A stretch of 64,000 nt of DNA from Lachnospiraceae bacterium (GTDB taxonomy: Bacteria > Bacteroidota > Bacteroidia > Bacteroidales > Muribaculaceae). The notes beneath the pieces were generated by a model. It was given only the letters and a program-made list of their open reading frames with translations, was not told where the DNA came from and made no database searches. The stretch covers positions 62,001 to 126,000 of the forward strand of contig JAMPGZ010000004.1 in the NCBI GenBank assembly GCA_023663655.1, given 5' to 3'. Shown in pieces: positions 35,461 to 44,955 of the stretch; position 1 is the first letter of the stretch; every line of letters starts with the position of its first letter. The position numbers and the translations under genes are program-made.

Positions 35461-35564
35461 AGATCATATCCATATTTTAATTGACTCATACGCCCAAATT
35501 GACCGTCCATCATAATTTTGTTGCCGACGAAGGCTCTCCAGCCTAATTTTGCAGCAAAAAAACG

Positions 35565-36464
35565 ATGAAGCAATTTATTTTCACATTTCTTTTGTTTCAG
35601 TCATTATTGACATCGGCTCAAGGCTATGTCAGTTATGACCATTTTTCCACAAGCACTCTGCGCGACGATATCGGGAACCGATTCGGCTCAGGTGATATGC
35701 AAATGGTTTCTGCCGGATACAACATTCCTCTGTCAATGACGACGAACGAGCACAACCAGCCTACCCTATGGTCTGCCGGCATCTCCGGCACCTATGCCAA
35801 AATGTCAAATTCCGGCGAGGCTAAAGAGCTGAATCCAAGCAAAATCATCAACTCAGGCATCAGCCTCACCCATCTGCGTCCTATTTCAAAAAAATGGAGC
35901 ATACTCGCTTCTGTGGGATGCGGAATTTATGCTCCGGTCAATGAAATTTCATTTAGAAGCATTCTTGGCAGCGGCGGAATCATATTCATCTGCCGGTTGA
36001 ACGACAACTTGAGTCTTGGTGTGGGAGGCGGAATCACAAATTCCTACGGCGCCCCTATGGCAATGCCTATGCTATATCTAAACTGGCAGCGTTATGGTAA
36101 ATTCTCCTTTGAGATCAATATGGCTAACAGCATCAAGGTGTCGGCATCCACATGGCTATGGAAAAAGCTCAAATTAGAATTCACCCCACTTGAAATCGAC
36201 GGGTTGTCGGCAATCACTATCGATTCCGATAAAAAAGAGTGGATATATTCAATGACAATGCTGCATTCCTATTTTTCGCCATCCTACCATTTCAATGACA
36301 AATTCAGCATCTTCACTTCCATAGGTGGAAATTGGATAAGAGGAACCTCGAAATCAGAGCGTAGCCTGAAAGGATTTTTCAGCAGCTTTAATGACAATGA
36401 GGAGGAAAAGCCTTATTTCCAGGCGGCACTAAGGTTGTCGGCAGGAATCAGATTCAAATTCTGA
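35565..36464 (+). CDS. Outer membrane beta-barrel protein (DUF6268-like)
   Basis: A 299-residue protein with a signal peptide (about 1-18, ending TSAQ). The rest is a series of amphipathic strands with Gly and aromatic residues and a final strand A-G-I-R-F-K-F ending in Phe, as in outer-membrane barrels. From memory it resembles DUF6268. It precedes the response regulator gene by 45 bases on the same strand, so the three genes could form one unit in which the barrel is part of, or controlled by, the signalling pair. Confidence 0.6.
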   Translation: MKQFIFTFLLFQSLLTSAQGYVSYDHFSTSTLRDDIGNRFGSGDMQMVSAGYNIPLSMTTNEHNQPTLWSAGISGTYAKMSNSGEAKELNPSKIINSGISLTHLRPISKKWSILASVGCGIYAPVNEISFRSILGSGGIIFICRLNDNLSLGVGGGITNSYGAPMAMPMLYLNWQRYGKFSFEINMANSIKVSASTWLWKKLKLEFTPLEIDGLSAITIDSDKKEWIYSMTMLHSYFSPSYHFNDKFSIFTSIGGNWIRGTSKSERSLKGFFSSFNDNEEEKPYFQAALRLSAGIRFKF

Positions 36465-36509
36465 AAAATGACTAACTTTGAGTTTTAATTCATTCATCAT
36501 AATATACGG

Positions 36510-37271
36510 ATGGTAAGATACCTTATAATAGAAGATGAGGCTCTCGCATACGAAGAGCTTAAGCGAATGATAGATTTATTGCGGCATGACTATCAAATGG
36601 CAGGCTGGGCGCAAAGCATCACACAAAGCGTGGCATTGTTAAAGTCGCAGCAGTTTGACTTAATTCTCGCCGATATTTCTCTTGGCGACGGCCTTTGCTT
36701 CGAAATATTCGAGCAGATAACGGTTGATATACCCGTAATATTTACAACAGCCTATGATGAATATGCCATTAAAGCGTTCAAGGCAAATGGCATCGACTAT
36801 CTATTGAAACCGATAGAAAAGGAAGAACTCGAATCAGCGCTTGGTAGGTTTGAAAAAAGATTGATCATCCCGGGCAACCATGCCATGATGGCAAAAACAG
36901 CAAATGCTTATAACGACAACTTGCCAAAGTCACGATTTCTGGTACAATCGGGCGATACCTATATGCACATCAACACCAATGATGTGGCGGCATTCTACAG
37001 CGAAGATAAATACACTTACCTACACCTATTTTCGGGCAGACGTTACATAGTGGATTATGCCTTGGACAAACTGGAGCAACTTCTCGACGGCAAATGCTTT
37101 TTCCGCATATCGCGCGCCGGAATTGTAAATATAAAGGCGATAACACGCTGCACAAAACACTTCGGAGGACGGCTGAAACTCCACTATGATCCTGAACTCC
37201 CGATGGAAATGCACGTAAGCCGCAGCAGGTCAAAAGATTTTCTCAATTGGGTTGACGGAAAATACAATTAA
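36510..37271 (+). CDS. LytTR family response regulator
   Basis: A 253-residue regulator. The receiver domain (1-120) has the acidic pair E-D-E at 8-10, the phosphate-accepting Asp55 (L-I-L-A-D-I-S), the Thr in I-F-T-T-A-Y and Lys in L-L-K-P-I-E. A linker leads to a LytTR DNA-binding domain (about 150-250: F-Y-S-E-D-K-Y-T-Y-L-H-L, C-F-F-R-I-S-R-A-G-I-V-N). It binds DNA direct repeats when phosphorylated. The cognate kinase gene starts 5 bases downstream. Confidence 0.92.
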   Translation: MVRYLIIEDEALAYEELKRMIDLLRHDYQMAGWAQSITQSVALLKSQQFDLILADISLGDGLCFEIFEQITVDIPVIFTTAYDEYAIKAFKANGIDYLLKPIEKEELESALGRFEKRLIIPGNHAMMAKTANAYNDNLPKSRFLVQSGDTYMHINTNDVAAFYSEDKYTYLHLFSGRRYIVDYALDKLEQLLDGKCFFRISRAGIVNIKAITRCTKHFGGRLKLHYDPELPMEMHVSRSRSKDFLNWVDGKYN

Positions 37272-37276
37272 GCATC

Positions 37277-38239
37277 ATGAAACAGCAGAAATATATAATC
37301 TTATTCATCCTTGTAACATCCGTCTCGTTCATCCCATTTATAGGAATATACAGCATAATAGGCGGGAATCATGATGATATTGCCCTCCATTTGCTGATAA
37401 ATCTGCCGGTATGCGCAATAATCGGCTGCTCCGACTACTTTCTCATCAATTGGCTGGCAAAAGTATGCATTCAAAACAAACCTATGCGACTTGTGATGGA
37501 CCTGACCGTGACAACCATTACCTGTGTGGCTATTATTTGCATTCTGAATTTTATATTATCGGATTTCAGCTTCAGCACGACCGAGCTTATGAAATCGGCT
37601 TTGCCGGCAATCCCATGGAACTGGGTCGTGAGCCTGCTCATCGAATTATTTTTCTACAACAACCGCCAGCAGGAAATAGAGCGCGAAAAGGCTAATTATC
37701 AATATATCGCTCTAAGGAATCAAATCAATCCCCACTTCCTGTTCAACAGCCTTAACACACTCGCCTCTCTCGCCTATATCGACGGGGAGAAAGCCAATCT
37801 GTTCACCAAACGCTTGTCCTCGGTCTACCGCTATCTTCTGTCCAACAATGAAAACCGCACAGTGGAGATAGACCATGAACTTGAATTCGTCAACAAATAC
37901 CTCTATCTTGAGCAAGTGCGTTTTGAAAATGCCATCGAGGTGGAGATACAGGACCTGCGACAGTCAAAGCTCGGCAGAGTAGTTCCGGCAAGCATCCAGA
38001 TGCTTGTGGAGAATGCCATCAAGCACAATTCATGCTCAAAGGAATCGCCATTGTCAATACGCATTATCGTCGACAACAACAATGTCACAGTCCTCAACAA
38101 GCTCCAACCACGTAAAAACATCGCTCCTTCGGGTGTCGGGCTTGAAAATATAAGACGCCAGTATGAGCTCCTCGACAAAAGAATCACGGTAACCAAAACC
38201 GACACGGAATTTATTGTGACCCTGCCCACAATCCACTAA
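37277..38239 (+). CDS. LytS/YehU-type sensor histidine kinase
   Basis: A 320-residue kinase with four membrane segments (about 7-25, 38-60, 75-95 and 112-128) and no large external domain. The His_kinase domain follows with the phosphorylated His153 in N-Q-I-N-P-H-F-L-F-N-S-L-N, the N box L-V-E-N-A-I-K-H-N near 230, and the G box G-V-G-L-E-N-I-R near 292. It pairs with the LytTR regulator just upstream. The signal is probably sensed within or at the membrane. Confidence 0.92.
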   Translation: MKQQKYIILFILVTSVSFIPFIGIYSIIGGNHDDIALHLLINLPVCAIIGCSDYFLINWLAKVCIQNKPMRLVMDLTVTTITCVAIICILNFILSDFSFSTTELMKSALPAIPWNWVVSLLIELFFYNNRQQEIEREKANYQYIALRNQINPHFLFNSLNTLASLAYIDGEKANLFTKRLSSVYRYLLSNNENRTVEIDHELEFVNKYLYLEQVRFENAIEVEIQDLRQSKLGRVVPASIQMLVENAIKHNSCSKESPLSIRIIVDNNNVTVLNKLQPRKNIAPSGVGLENIRRQYELLDKRITVTKTDTEFIVTLPTIH

Positions 38240-38354
38240 GAGCTTGTCTTGACAAGATAAAAATATCTTTTTCTATAGCATACTGATACAAATCAGCGTG
38301 CAGCAATTCCCATGCCCAATTCTTTTAAACAATTAAACGCCATAAACACTTAAT

Positions 38355-40673
38355 ATGAAATCATTTATCATCTCAATTACTGTTATACTACTCACAATTT
38401 CACTATCAGCGAAAACAGTAACAGGCTATATTGTTGATGAATCATCATCTCCAATAGAATTTGCAAATATAACGCTTTTATCGATGCCCGACAGTACATT
38501 TATCGCCGGACAGACAAGTGACGAACATGGATTTTTCGCGTTTGAGAATCTTCCTGACAAATCCATGATAGCCAAGTTCTCATCGATTGGCTATGACACC
38601 TCCTTCAAAATCGTAACCATGAACGGAGATTTGGGTGAGGTGACAATGAAATCCGCCAACGTCATACTGAACGAGGTTACTGTAAAAGCCTATAGACCCA
38701 TAGTCAAAAGCAACAGCGAGGGGCTGACAAGAAATGTCGAAAGCAGCATACTTAAAGATGCCGGAAACGCCGAAGACGTGTTGACAAAAATCCCGATGGT
38801 GACAAAAAACGGAAATGAATTGATCGTGTTTGGAAAAGGAGCACCCACCATTTATGTTGACAACCGGGAGATACGCGACGCACAGGAACTGTCACGCATA
38901 AGCTCAAATGACATAAAAGAGATTGAGGTCATCACTAATCCGGGCATAAAATACAATTCCGCCTCAAATGCAATAATACATATCAAGACCAAAACGAGCA
39001 ATCCCGATGGCATCAGTGGCTCTGTAAGAACGACAATGGAATACAATCGCAGTCTGTCATCGTCAAATACTCTGGATCTATCCTATAGATACCGCAATTG
39101 GGACATATTCACCAATATTGAGTTTTCACGGACAAGAAATCACTCCCACACCACAACCCAGATGAATTCGTTTGGAATCAACGATATGCTACAATCTTTA
39201 ATGATAACCAACAACTCAACCGAACGCCGGCTAAACGGCAAATTAGGATTTTCATTCATGCCGTCAACCGGGCATTCCATAGGAGCATTCTACCAGAACG
39301 GAATAAACCGATCCAAGACATCATACTCTGTAGACACCCATACTACAATTGAATCCCATGCCGACATTTTTACTTCATCAAACGGAGAAATAAGAGACCG
39401 GAAATTTCCTTGCCATAACCTCAATGCCTATTATTCAGGGAAAATCTTCAATGTCGGGATAAACATGAACATTGACTATATCAAGAGCAAAAATAAAAAC
39501 AATCAGACCGCCAAAGAGCAAGAAGGCACCGAAATATCCTCTTTGACAAGCACCGGCTCACGAAAAATAAGCCTGTTTGCACAAAGGCTGGCTGTAGACT
39601 TTCCGGTAAAGAACCTAAAATTTAACCTCGGAGAAGAATATAGCCGCTCATTGTCGGAATCTGTTTTCCACACCGATATCGAGAATCTTGATAATGCCAC
39701 ATCCTATGTCAATGAGAACAATGTCGCCATCTTCGGCGATGCTGCTTTTCAATTCAAAAACTTGACATTCAAAGCCGGACTCAGATATGAACATATAACT
39801 TCAATTCACCGCGAATCGGATATGTCTGACGGCAATACGGATAAACGTCGATTTGACTCGTTCTTTCCAAGTTTCTCAATAACAGCCAACACCGGCAATG
39901 TCAGGACCGCAATCAACTTTACTCGCAAATCCATAAGACCTGACTATGAAAGTCTCGACGGGACAATAATATACGTCAATCCGCTCACATTACAAAGCGG
40001 CAATCCATTCCTCAAGCCAACCACTACATATAATCTTGAGCTGCTCGCCAATTGGAAATGGCTCACAGGACAATTAAGGTACTCCCGTGCCGAAAATCCG
40101 ATATTCAACACCATAATCCCTCACAACGAAGAAGGTATCGTGAAACGACTCACCAAAAGCAATTTTCCTAACATGAGTAAAGTTGAAGTGTTCTTAAGCG
40201 GCATCTTCCAAATAAGAGCGTGGAACCCCAAACTCAACTTCGGACTCTCAGCACAGAATTTAGACATGGAATATCGCGGAAAGAAAAAATCATTAAATCG
40301 ACCGGTCGTACTCGTTCAATGGCAAAATGAGATAAAACTCCCTTACGACATCAGAATTTCAGCTGATATGGGATATTACGGAAACGGATACATCGGGAAT
40401 CTATACCACGGTTCTTCTTCGTTTATGGACGTGAAAATCATGAAATTTTTCTTTTCGGAAAAACTCAGGGTCTCGCTGGAAGGAAGAGACATCTTCAATC
40501 AATCCAACAGGAAAATGCGATTCTACAGCAATGAAGTGACAATGCTGCAATTTCCCAAATATTCCACACGTTCAATTATAATCGGAGTGTCATACCGGTT
40601 CAATTCAACTCCCCGCCGATATAAAGGCACCGGTGCAGCCCACTCCGAAAAATCCCGCTTAGGCATAAACTAA
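38355..40673 (+). CDS. Outer membrane beta-barrel protein with regulatory-like N-terminal domain
   Basis: A 772-residue TonB-receptor-like protein with a signal peptide (about 1-19). A carboxypeptidase-D regulatory-like domain (about 20-95: T-G-Y-I-V-D-E-S-S-S-P-I-E-F-A-N-I-T-L) is followed by a plug-like region (I-Y-V-D-N-R-E-I-R, I-T-N-P-G-I-K-Y-N-S-A-S-N-A-I) and an OMP_b-brl_3-like barrel. It lies about 115 bases after the histidine kinase gene and may be a target of that system. The ligand is unknown. It ends in a bidirectional terminator. Confidence 0.8.
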   Translation: MKSFIISITVILLTISLSAKTVTGYIVDESSSPIEFANITLLSMPDSTFIAGQTSDEHGFFAFENLPDKSMIAKFSSIGYDTSFKIVTMNGDLGEVTMKSANVILNEVTVKAYRPIVKSNSEGLTRNVESSILKDAGNAEDVLTKIPMVTKNGNELIVFGKGAPTIYVDNREIRDAQELSRISSNDIKEIEVITNPGIKYNSASNAIIHIKTKTSNPDGISGSVRTTMEYNRSLSSSNTLDLSYRYRNWDIFTNIEFSRTRNHSHTTTQMNSFGINDMLQSLMITNNSTERRLNGKLGFSFMPSTGHSIGAFYQNGINRSKTSYSVDTHTTIESHADIFTSSNGEIRDRKFPCHNLNAYYSGKIFNVGINMNIDYIKSKNKNNQTAKEQEGTEISSLTSTGSRKISLFAQRLAVDFPVKNLKFNLGEEYSRSLSESVFHTDIENLDNATSYVNENNVAIFGDAAFQFKNLTFKAGLRYEHITSIHRESDMSDGNTDKRRFDSFFPSFSITANTGNVRTAINFTRKSIRPDYESLDGTIIYVNPLTLQSGNPFLKPTTTYNLELLANWKWLTGQLRYSRAENPIFNTIIPHNEEGIVKRLTKSNFPNMSKVEVFLSGIFQIRAWNPKLNFGLSAQNLDMEYRGKKKSLNRPVVLVQWQNEIKLPYDIRISADMGYYGNGYIGNLYHGSSSFMDVKIMKFFFSEKLRVSLEGRDIFNQSNRKMRFYSNEVTMLQFPKYSTRSIIIGVSYRFNSTPRRYKGTGAAHSEKSRLGIN

Positions 40674-40686
40674 ACATCTACCAAAC

Positions 40687-40732
40687 AAAAGTGCACCCCC
40701 GCCGGCTGATGCTGACGGGGGTGCACTTTATA
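40687..40732. terminator. Bidirectional terminator
   Basis: AAAGTGCACCCCCG pairs with CGGGGGTGCACTTT (40687-40729), a 14-bp GC-rich stem; it separates the plus-strand receptor gene from the convergent mutase gene. Confidence 0.8.
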
Positions 40733-40743
40733 TGTACGGTTGT

Positions 40744-42129
40744 TTATGCCAATGAGGCTATGACTGCCTTTATCTGCCGGGCGAGAGCATTAGCTTCGTC
40801 CATCGATGGAGCCTCGGAATATATGCGGATTATAGGCTCGGTATTGGATTTACGCAAGTGAACCCATGAATCAGCAAAGTCAATCTTCACGCCATCAATA
40901 TCGGTAATTGTTTCGGAAGCATACTTTTCTTTCACGGCTTCCAGAATCTTGTCAACATCAATATCGGGGGTAAGCTCGATCTTGTTTTTAGCGATAGCAT
41001 ACTGCGGATATCCGGCTTTCAACTCGCTCACCTTTTTGCCGCTCTTGGCAAGAAGCGTAAGGAACAGCGCCACACCCACCAGAGCATCACGGCCATAATG
41101 CGATTCCGGATAGATGACACCTCCATTGCCTTCGCCGCCTATCACGGCTCCGGTTTCCTTCATCTTGGTGACTACATTGACCTCTCCTACTGCTGCCGCC
41201 GAGTAATTGCATCCATGCTTAACGGTCACATCACGCAGAGCTCGGGAAGAGCTGAGATTGCTCACAGTGGACCCGGGAGTATTTGCCAATACGAAATCGG
41301 CGATTGAAACCAAGGTATATTCCTCGACAAACATCTCGCCATTTTCCATCACGATAGCAAGACGGTCAACGTCAGGATCGACAACGAAGCCGACATCGGC
41401 ACGTCCGTCACGCATAAGATCGGAAATCTGGGTGAGATTTTCTGGAATAGGTTCCGGAGTGTGTGCAAAACGTCCTGTCGCCTCGCAATTAAGCTCGATG
41501 ATATTCTCCACACCAAGAGCACGAAGCAATTGAGGAATCACAACACCGCCCACTGAATTTACAGCATCGACCGCCACCGTGAAGTTTGCCTTACGGATAG
41601 CATCGACATCCACAAGTTTCAGATTCAAAACCGAGTCGATATGTTTACGATTGTAGGTGTTGTTGGTATAGACTGTGCCAAGCTCATCAACCGACGCAAA
41701 AGTATATGCGCCATCTTCAGCGATGCGAAGCACCTCTTTTCCCTGAGCGTCATTCAGGAACTCTCCGTTTTCATTCAACAGCTTCAGGGCATTCCACTGC
41801 TTCGGATTGTGAGATGCAGTGATAATGATGCCTCCGCAAGCACCCTCCATCACCACAGCTATCTCTGTTGTGGGAGTGGATGCGAGACCTATGTTAACCA
41901 CGTCAAATCCCATTGCGGTGAGCGTCGACTCCACAAGTCCGCTAACCATCGGACCTGACAGACGCGCGTCCCTGCCCACAACGATAGTACGAGTGCTGCG
42001 TGTAGTGGTACGAGATATAAAATCGGCATAAGCCGCCGTGAACTTAACAACGTCGACCGGGCTCAATCCCTCGCCTGGCACGCCGCCTATGGTGCCACGT
42101 ATTCCTGAAATTGATTTAATTAATGACAT
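40744..42129 (-). CDS. glmM: Phosphohexomutase (phosphoglucosamine mutase-like)
   Basis: A 461-residue alpha-D-phosphohexomutase. The catalytic phosphoserine Ser106 lies in I-T-A-S-H-N-P-K, the Mg2+ loop is D-P-D-V-D-R-L-A, the sugar-binding loop is G-G-E-G-N-G-G-V near 325, and the phosphate site is R-K-S-N-T-E-P-I-I-R-I. The sugar loop differs from the G-E-x-S-G-H of typical GlmM and PMM/PGM, so the exact sugar (glucosamine-6-P, mannose-6-P or glucose-6-P) is uncertain. The N-terminal I-S-G-I-R-G-T-I-G-G is common in GlmM. It is third in a run after nrnA and a DUF4827 lipoprotein. Confidence 0.8.
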   Translation of the reverse strand: MSLIKSISGIRGTIGGVPGEGLSPVDVVKFTAAYADFISRTTTRSTRTIVVGRDARLSGPMVSGLVESTLTAMGFDVVNIGLASTPTTEIAVVMEGACGGIIITASHNPKQWNALKLLNENGEFLNDAQGKEVLRIAEDGAYTFASVDELGTVYTNNTYNRKHIDSVLNLKLVDVDAIRKANFTVAVDAVNSVGGVVIPQLLRALGVENIIELNCEATGRFAHTPEPIPENLTQISDLMRDGRADVGFVVDPDVDRLAIVMENGEMFVEEYTLVSIADFVLANTPGSTVSNLSSSRALRDVTVKHGCNYSAAAVGEVNVVTKMKETGAVIGGEGNGGVIYPESHYGRDALVGVALFLTLLAKSGKKVSELKAGYPQYAIAKNKIELTPDIDVDKILEAVKEKYASETITDIDGVKIDFADSWVHLRKSNTEPIIRIYSEAPSMDEANALARQIKAVIASLA

Positions 42130-42144
42130 AAGCTCAATAATTCT

Positions 42145-42822
42145 TTAAATATTACTTTTAAAATATCGTATGACATAGAGATAAGGCACCACAATTCCTA
42201 TTTCGTCATTAGGGCCTTTGCGCGAACGCACCACAATCTCAACCTCACTGCCATATCCCAGATAGTGAAGCGGCAATTGGATGCCCTCACCCCACTGAGT
42301 GTAGGATTGCGAGTTTTCATTGTCATACCTTATTGTAATAGCTGTCGCCACATCATAAGCATTGCCATATCCCTCAGGAAGCATTCCATCATATTCCTGA
42401 AGATTATAACGTGTGAGACGCAGATACACCAAGTCATTGTATTCAGGACGATTCTCCATGTCGCCCTCCTTAACTACGCGCATATACACATCACCGTCCT
42501 CATCCATGCGATAGAACGGAGCATCGGTAGCCGGATTCTTTATCATCTCATCGAGAGCGTCGCTGAATTTCTTGTCATAATCAGGATCGTTTTCACTGAT
42601 ATTTTTGTCGCTCAGCATTTTCTCGGCAAGCTCATAGCGTGTCACAAATACCGAATCATCAGGCACTGTCGACACCACACGCTGGTCGGCAAGAAACACA
42701 TTTATACTTTTTGTCTCATCGTTGAGAAGATCGGCATAGCTTTTTGAATCTTCACAACCCGACAGCAGAGCCATTGCGGCAAGCAATATCCCGGCAGATC
42801 CGAGTTTCAAGGATATTTTCAT
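42145..42822 (-). CDS. DUF4827-like lipoprotein
   Basis: A 225-residue lipoprotein (lipobox A-L-L-S-G-C, Cys23). The mature part starts with a helical region (Y-A-D-L-L-N-D-E-T-K-S-I) and ends in a beta-rich domain that resembles an FKBP-like fold (G-I-Q-L-P-L-H-Y-L-G-Y-G). From memory it matches DUF4827, a Bacteroidales family often found near nrnA. Whether it keeps isomerase activity cannot be told. It lies 29 bases after nrnA and 15 bases before the mutase gene. Confidence 0.75.
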   Translation of the reverse strand: MKISLKLGSAGILLAAMALLSGCEDSKSYADLLNDETKSINVFLADQRVVSTVPDDSVFVTRYELAEKMLSDKNISENDPDYDKKFSDALDEMIKNPATDAPFYRMDEDGDVYMRVVKEGDMENRPEYNDLVYLRLTRYNLQEYDGMLPEGYGNAYDVATAITIRYDNENSQSYTQWGEGIQLPLHYLGYGSEVEIVVRSRKGPNDEIGIVVPYLYVIRYFKSNI

Positions 42823-42851
42823 TTTAAATTTTTTGTATTATCGTGATTACT

Positions 42852-43892
42852 TTATTTTTGTTTTAATTTGTTGAGCAGTTGGCGTTCCACCTCAGGAAGC
42901 GTCAGCATGAATATGTCAATGGCCTCTTCCAGCGAGCAGTTCAACTCTCCGCCCGAAGCGTTTATATGACCTCCGCCATTGAAAAACTTCTCACAGATGT
43001 CGTTCACCCTCAAGTCGCCCTTGCTTCGGGATGATATCTTTATCTCCCTCTCATCCTCACGTATAAACACCGAGTAGATAATTCCGGGAATGGACAAAGG
43101 CACATTAACCAACCCCTCAGTGTCACCCTTACGGTAATTGAACCTCTTCAATTCCTCAGCCGAGAGAGTTATCAGTGCAGCTTTCTGCTCCTCAAACACC
43201 CTCATGTTGGCAATCGCATAGGAATGCAGTTTCAGCACATTGAGATTCTTGGTGTCCATCACCTTTTTGTAAATCTCATCCTTATTGATGCCTTTACGGA
43301 TCAGCTCGGCGATGATCACATACAGGTCGGGATCATTGGAATTGTATGAGAAATTGCCGGTGTCGGTCATCATTCCGGTGTATATGCACGTTGCAGCTTT
43401 ACGCCCTATCATACCAAACAGCTCCAGGCGGCAAAGCAACCTGAACAGCAGGGCGCAGGTCGACGACTGGCGCGGATAGGAAATAATTATGTCGGCAAAT
43501 TCCTCAGGATTCTCATGATGATCCACAAGCACTTTCTTTGCCGTAGCAGAGGCAAGAGCATCGCTCATACGGTCCACGCGATACAACGCGTTGAAGTCAA
43601 GGCAGAATATCACCTCTGCCTCACGAATCAATTTACTTGCAAAATCAGTGTATTTAGAATAGGGCACAATCTCTTTTGCCCCCGGAAGACAACGCAACGA
43701 GTCAGGGATGCGGTCGGGGGTGACCACATGAACATCTTTGCCTATCTTCGACAGGGTGTGCATAAGTCCGAGTGAAGAACCCACTGCATCGCCATCGGGC
43801 GACATGTGGCAAGTGATAACGATGCGGTCATTCTCCTCAAGGAGCTTTCTCACCGCCTTTACCTTCGATTCCTCGATTAACGGTTGGAGCAT
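42852..43892 (-). CDS. nrnA: Bifunctional oligoribonuclease and PAP phosphatase NrnA
   Basis: A 346-residue DHH/DHHA1 phosphoesterase. The motifs are C-H-M-S-P-D-G-D-A-V-G-S near 29-40, the D-F in L-D-F-N-A near 99, the signature D-H-H at 124-126 (L-V-D-H-H-E-N-P), and G-G-G-H-I-N-A-S-G-G in the C-terminal DHHA1 part. It degrades short RNAs and dephosphorylates 3'-phosphoadenosine 5'-phosphate. It is the first gene of a three-gene run. Confidence 0.92.
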   Translation of the reverse strand: MLQPLIEESKVKAVRKLLEENDRIVITCHMSPDGDAVGSSLGLMHTLSKIGKDVHVVTPDRIPDSLRCLPGAKEIVPYSKYTDFASKLIREAEVIFCLDFNALYRVDRMSDALASATAKKVLVDHHENPEEFADIIISYPRQSSTCALLFRLLCRLELFGMIGRKAATCIYTGMMTDTGNFSYNSNDPDLYVIIAELIRKGINKDEIYKKVMDTKNLNVLKLHSYAIANMRVFEEQKAALITLSAEELKRFNYRKGDTEGLVNVPLSIPGIIYSVFIREDEREIKISSRSKGDLRVNDICEKFFNGGGHINASGGELNCSLEEAIDIFMLTLPEVERQLLNKLKQK

Positions 43893-44113
43893 AAGTGGAT
43901 ATTAAAAAATCAATTCACAAAGATAGGGAAATGTCATGTAATTTTCAAATCACCGATGGCATAACCCGAATTTATTCCACTTATTTAACGAATTTACGAT
44001 TCAAGCAACCTCAGCCGTTGGATATTGCCGCCCGGCTGCCACTAATCACAATGCTGCTCAAAGGCACTCCAGTGCTATAGGCAAAGTTTTTTTTGACGTA
44101 TTTCTCTATGCTG

Positions 44114-44377
44114 TCACTTTGTCTTTTTCTTCGCAGGTGCCGGTGCTTTAGCCGGTTTCATCCTTATGATAATCATGCTGTCGCCAAGCACGTCGATGGA
44201 TTGTATCGAATCATGCGGCAACTTCCCTATCTCCGATACAAGGATATTTTGTTGTTTGCCGCCATTTATTACAACCACTTTGGGATCTTTTTTCTCCTTT
44301 TTGACTGCTTCTGCCGCTCCTGTATGGATTTGCGCTCCCATCATCAGGCAAAATACGGCGATTAATAAATGTTTCAT
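44114..44377 (-). CDS. Small exported basic protein
   Basis: An 87-residue protein with a signal peptide (about 1-22, ending HTGAA). The mature part has a Lys-rich start, a short folded-looking middle (V-V-V-I-N-G-G-K, I-Q-S-I-D-V-L-G-D-S-M-I-I-I-R) and an Ala/Pro/Lys tail. No family is recognised. It stands alone; the 220 bases between it and nrnA hold no gene that I can support. Confidence 0.6.
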   Translation of the reverse strand: MKHLLIAVFCLMMGAQIHTGAAEAVKKEKKDPKVVVINGGKQQNILVSEIGKLPHDSIQSIDVLGDSMIIIRMKPAKAPAPAKKKTK

Positions 44378-44515
44378 ACTGTATTATTTTATTTGGTTAA
44401 TGGATAACGGATTAAACCGGGTTCAGGAATTTCATGGATTACGGATATAAATCCGGTTTCGTTTGCAAATATAACCTATTTCCCGGAAATATCTGTTCCG
44501 GAACACACAAAACAA

Positions 44516-44552
44516 CAATCAGCCATTTAGTGATTGACTAAATGACTGATTG
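44516..44552 (-). terminator. Terminator of the GlsB/YeaQ-type gene
   Basis: CAATCAGCCATTTAGT (44516-44531) pairs with ACTAAATGACTGATTG (44537-44552), 16 bp with one mismatch, and the minus strand continues TTGTTTTG. Confidence 0.65.
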
Positions 44553-44571
44553 TCTTAATTCTTACTCTAAA

Positions 44572-44826
44572 CTAATTATGCCCTGTGGATCGGCTCAACA
44601 GTCCCACAAGCCACAGTAGCACCACAGCACCTACCACCGATGTGATCAGGCTGCCGATAATGCCTCCTGCCGATATGCCGAGCAGGCTGAAAAGCCATCC
44701 GCCCAGCACGCCGCCAATGACACCTACGATCAGATTTACGATAATTCCGAAACCACCTCCACGCATAAGTTTGCCGGCAACAAATCCGGCAACGATTCCA
44801 ATAATAATAAACCAAATAAAGCTCAT
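44572..44826 (-). CDS. GlsB/YeaQ/YmgE family small membrane protein
   Basis: An 84-residue protein with three membrane segments and the Gly-rich pattern of the transglycosylase-associated family: F-V-A-G-K-L-M-R-G-G-G-F-G near 15-27, G-V-I-G-G-V-L-G-G-W-L-F near 37-48, and a last segment G-A-V-V-L-L-W-L-V-G-L. Members respond to envelope or acid stress, but the biochemical role is not known. It is divergent from the phosphopantetheinyl transferase gene. Confidence 0.9.
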   Translation of the reverse strand: MSFIWFIIIGIVAGFVAGKLMRGGGFGIIVNLIVGVIGGVLGGWLFSLLGISAGGIIGSLITSVVGAVVLLWLVGLLSRSTGHN

Positions 44827-44955
44827 AATACGTATATAACTTAAATATTAATATTGTCAATAAAACGTGCCGCGCACACACTTGGTTCATTATGCCACAT
44901 CAACTGCCACGGCTCAAAAATAAATGCTATCTTTGCAGAAACAACCAATAACGCC

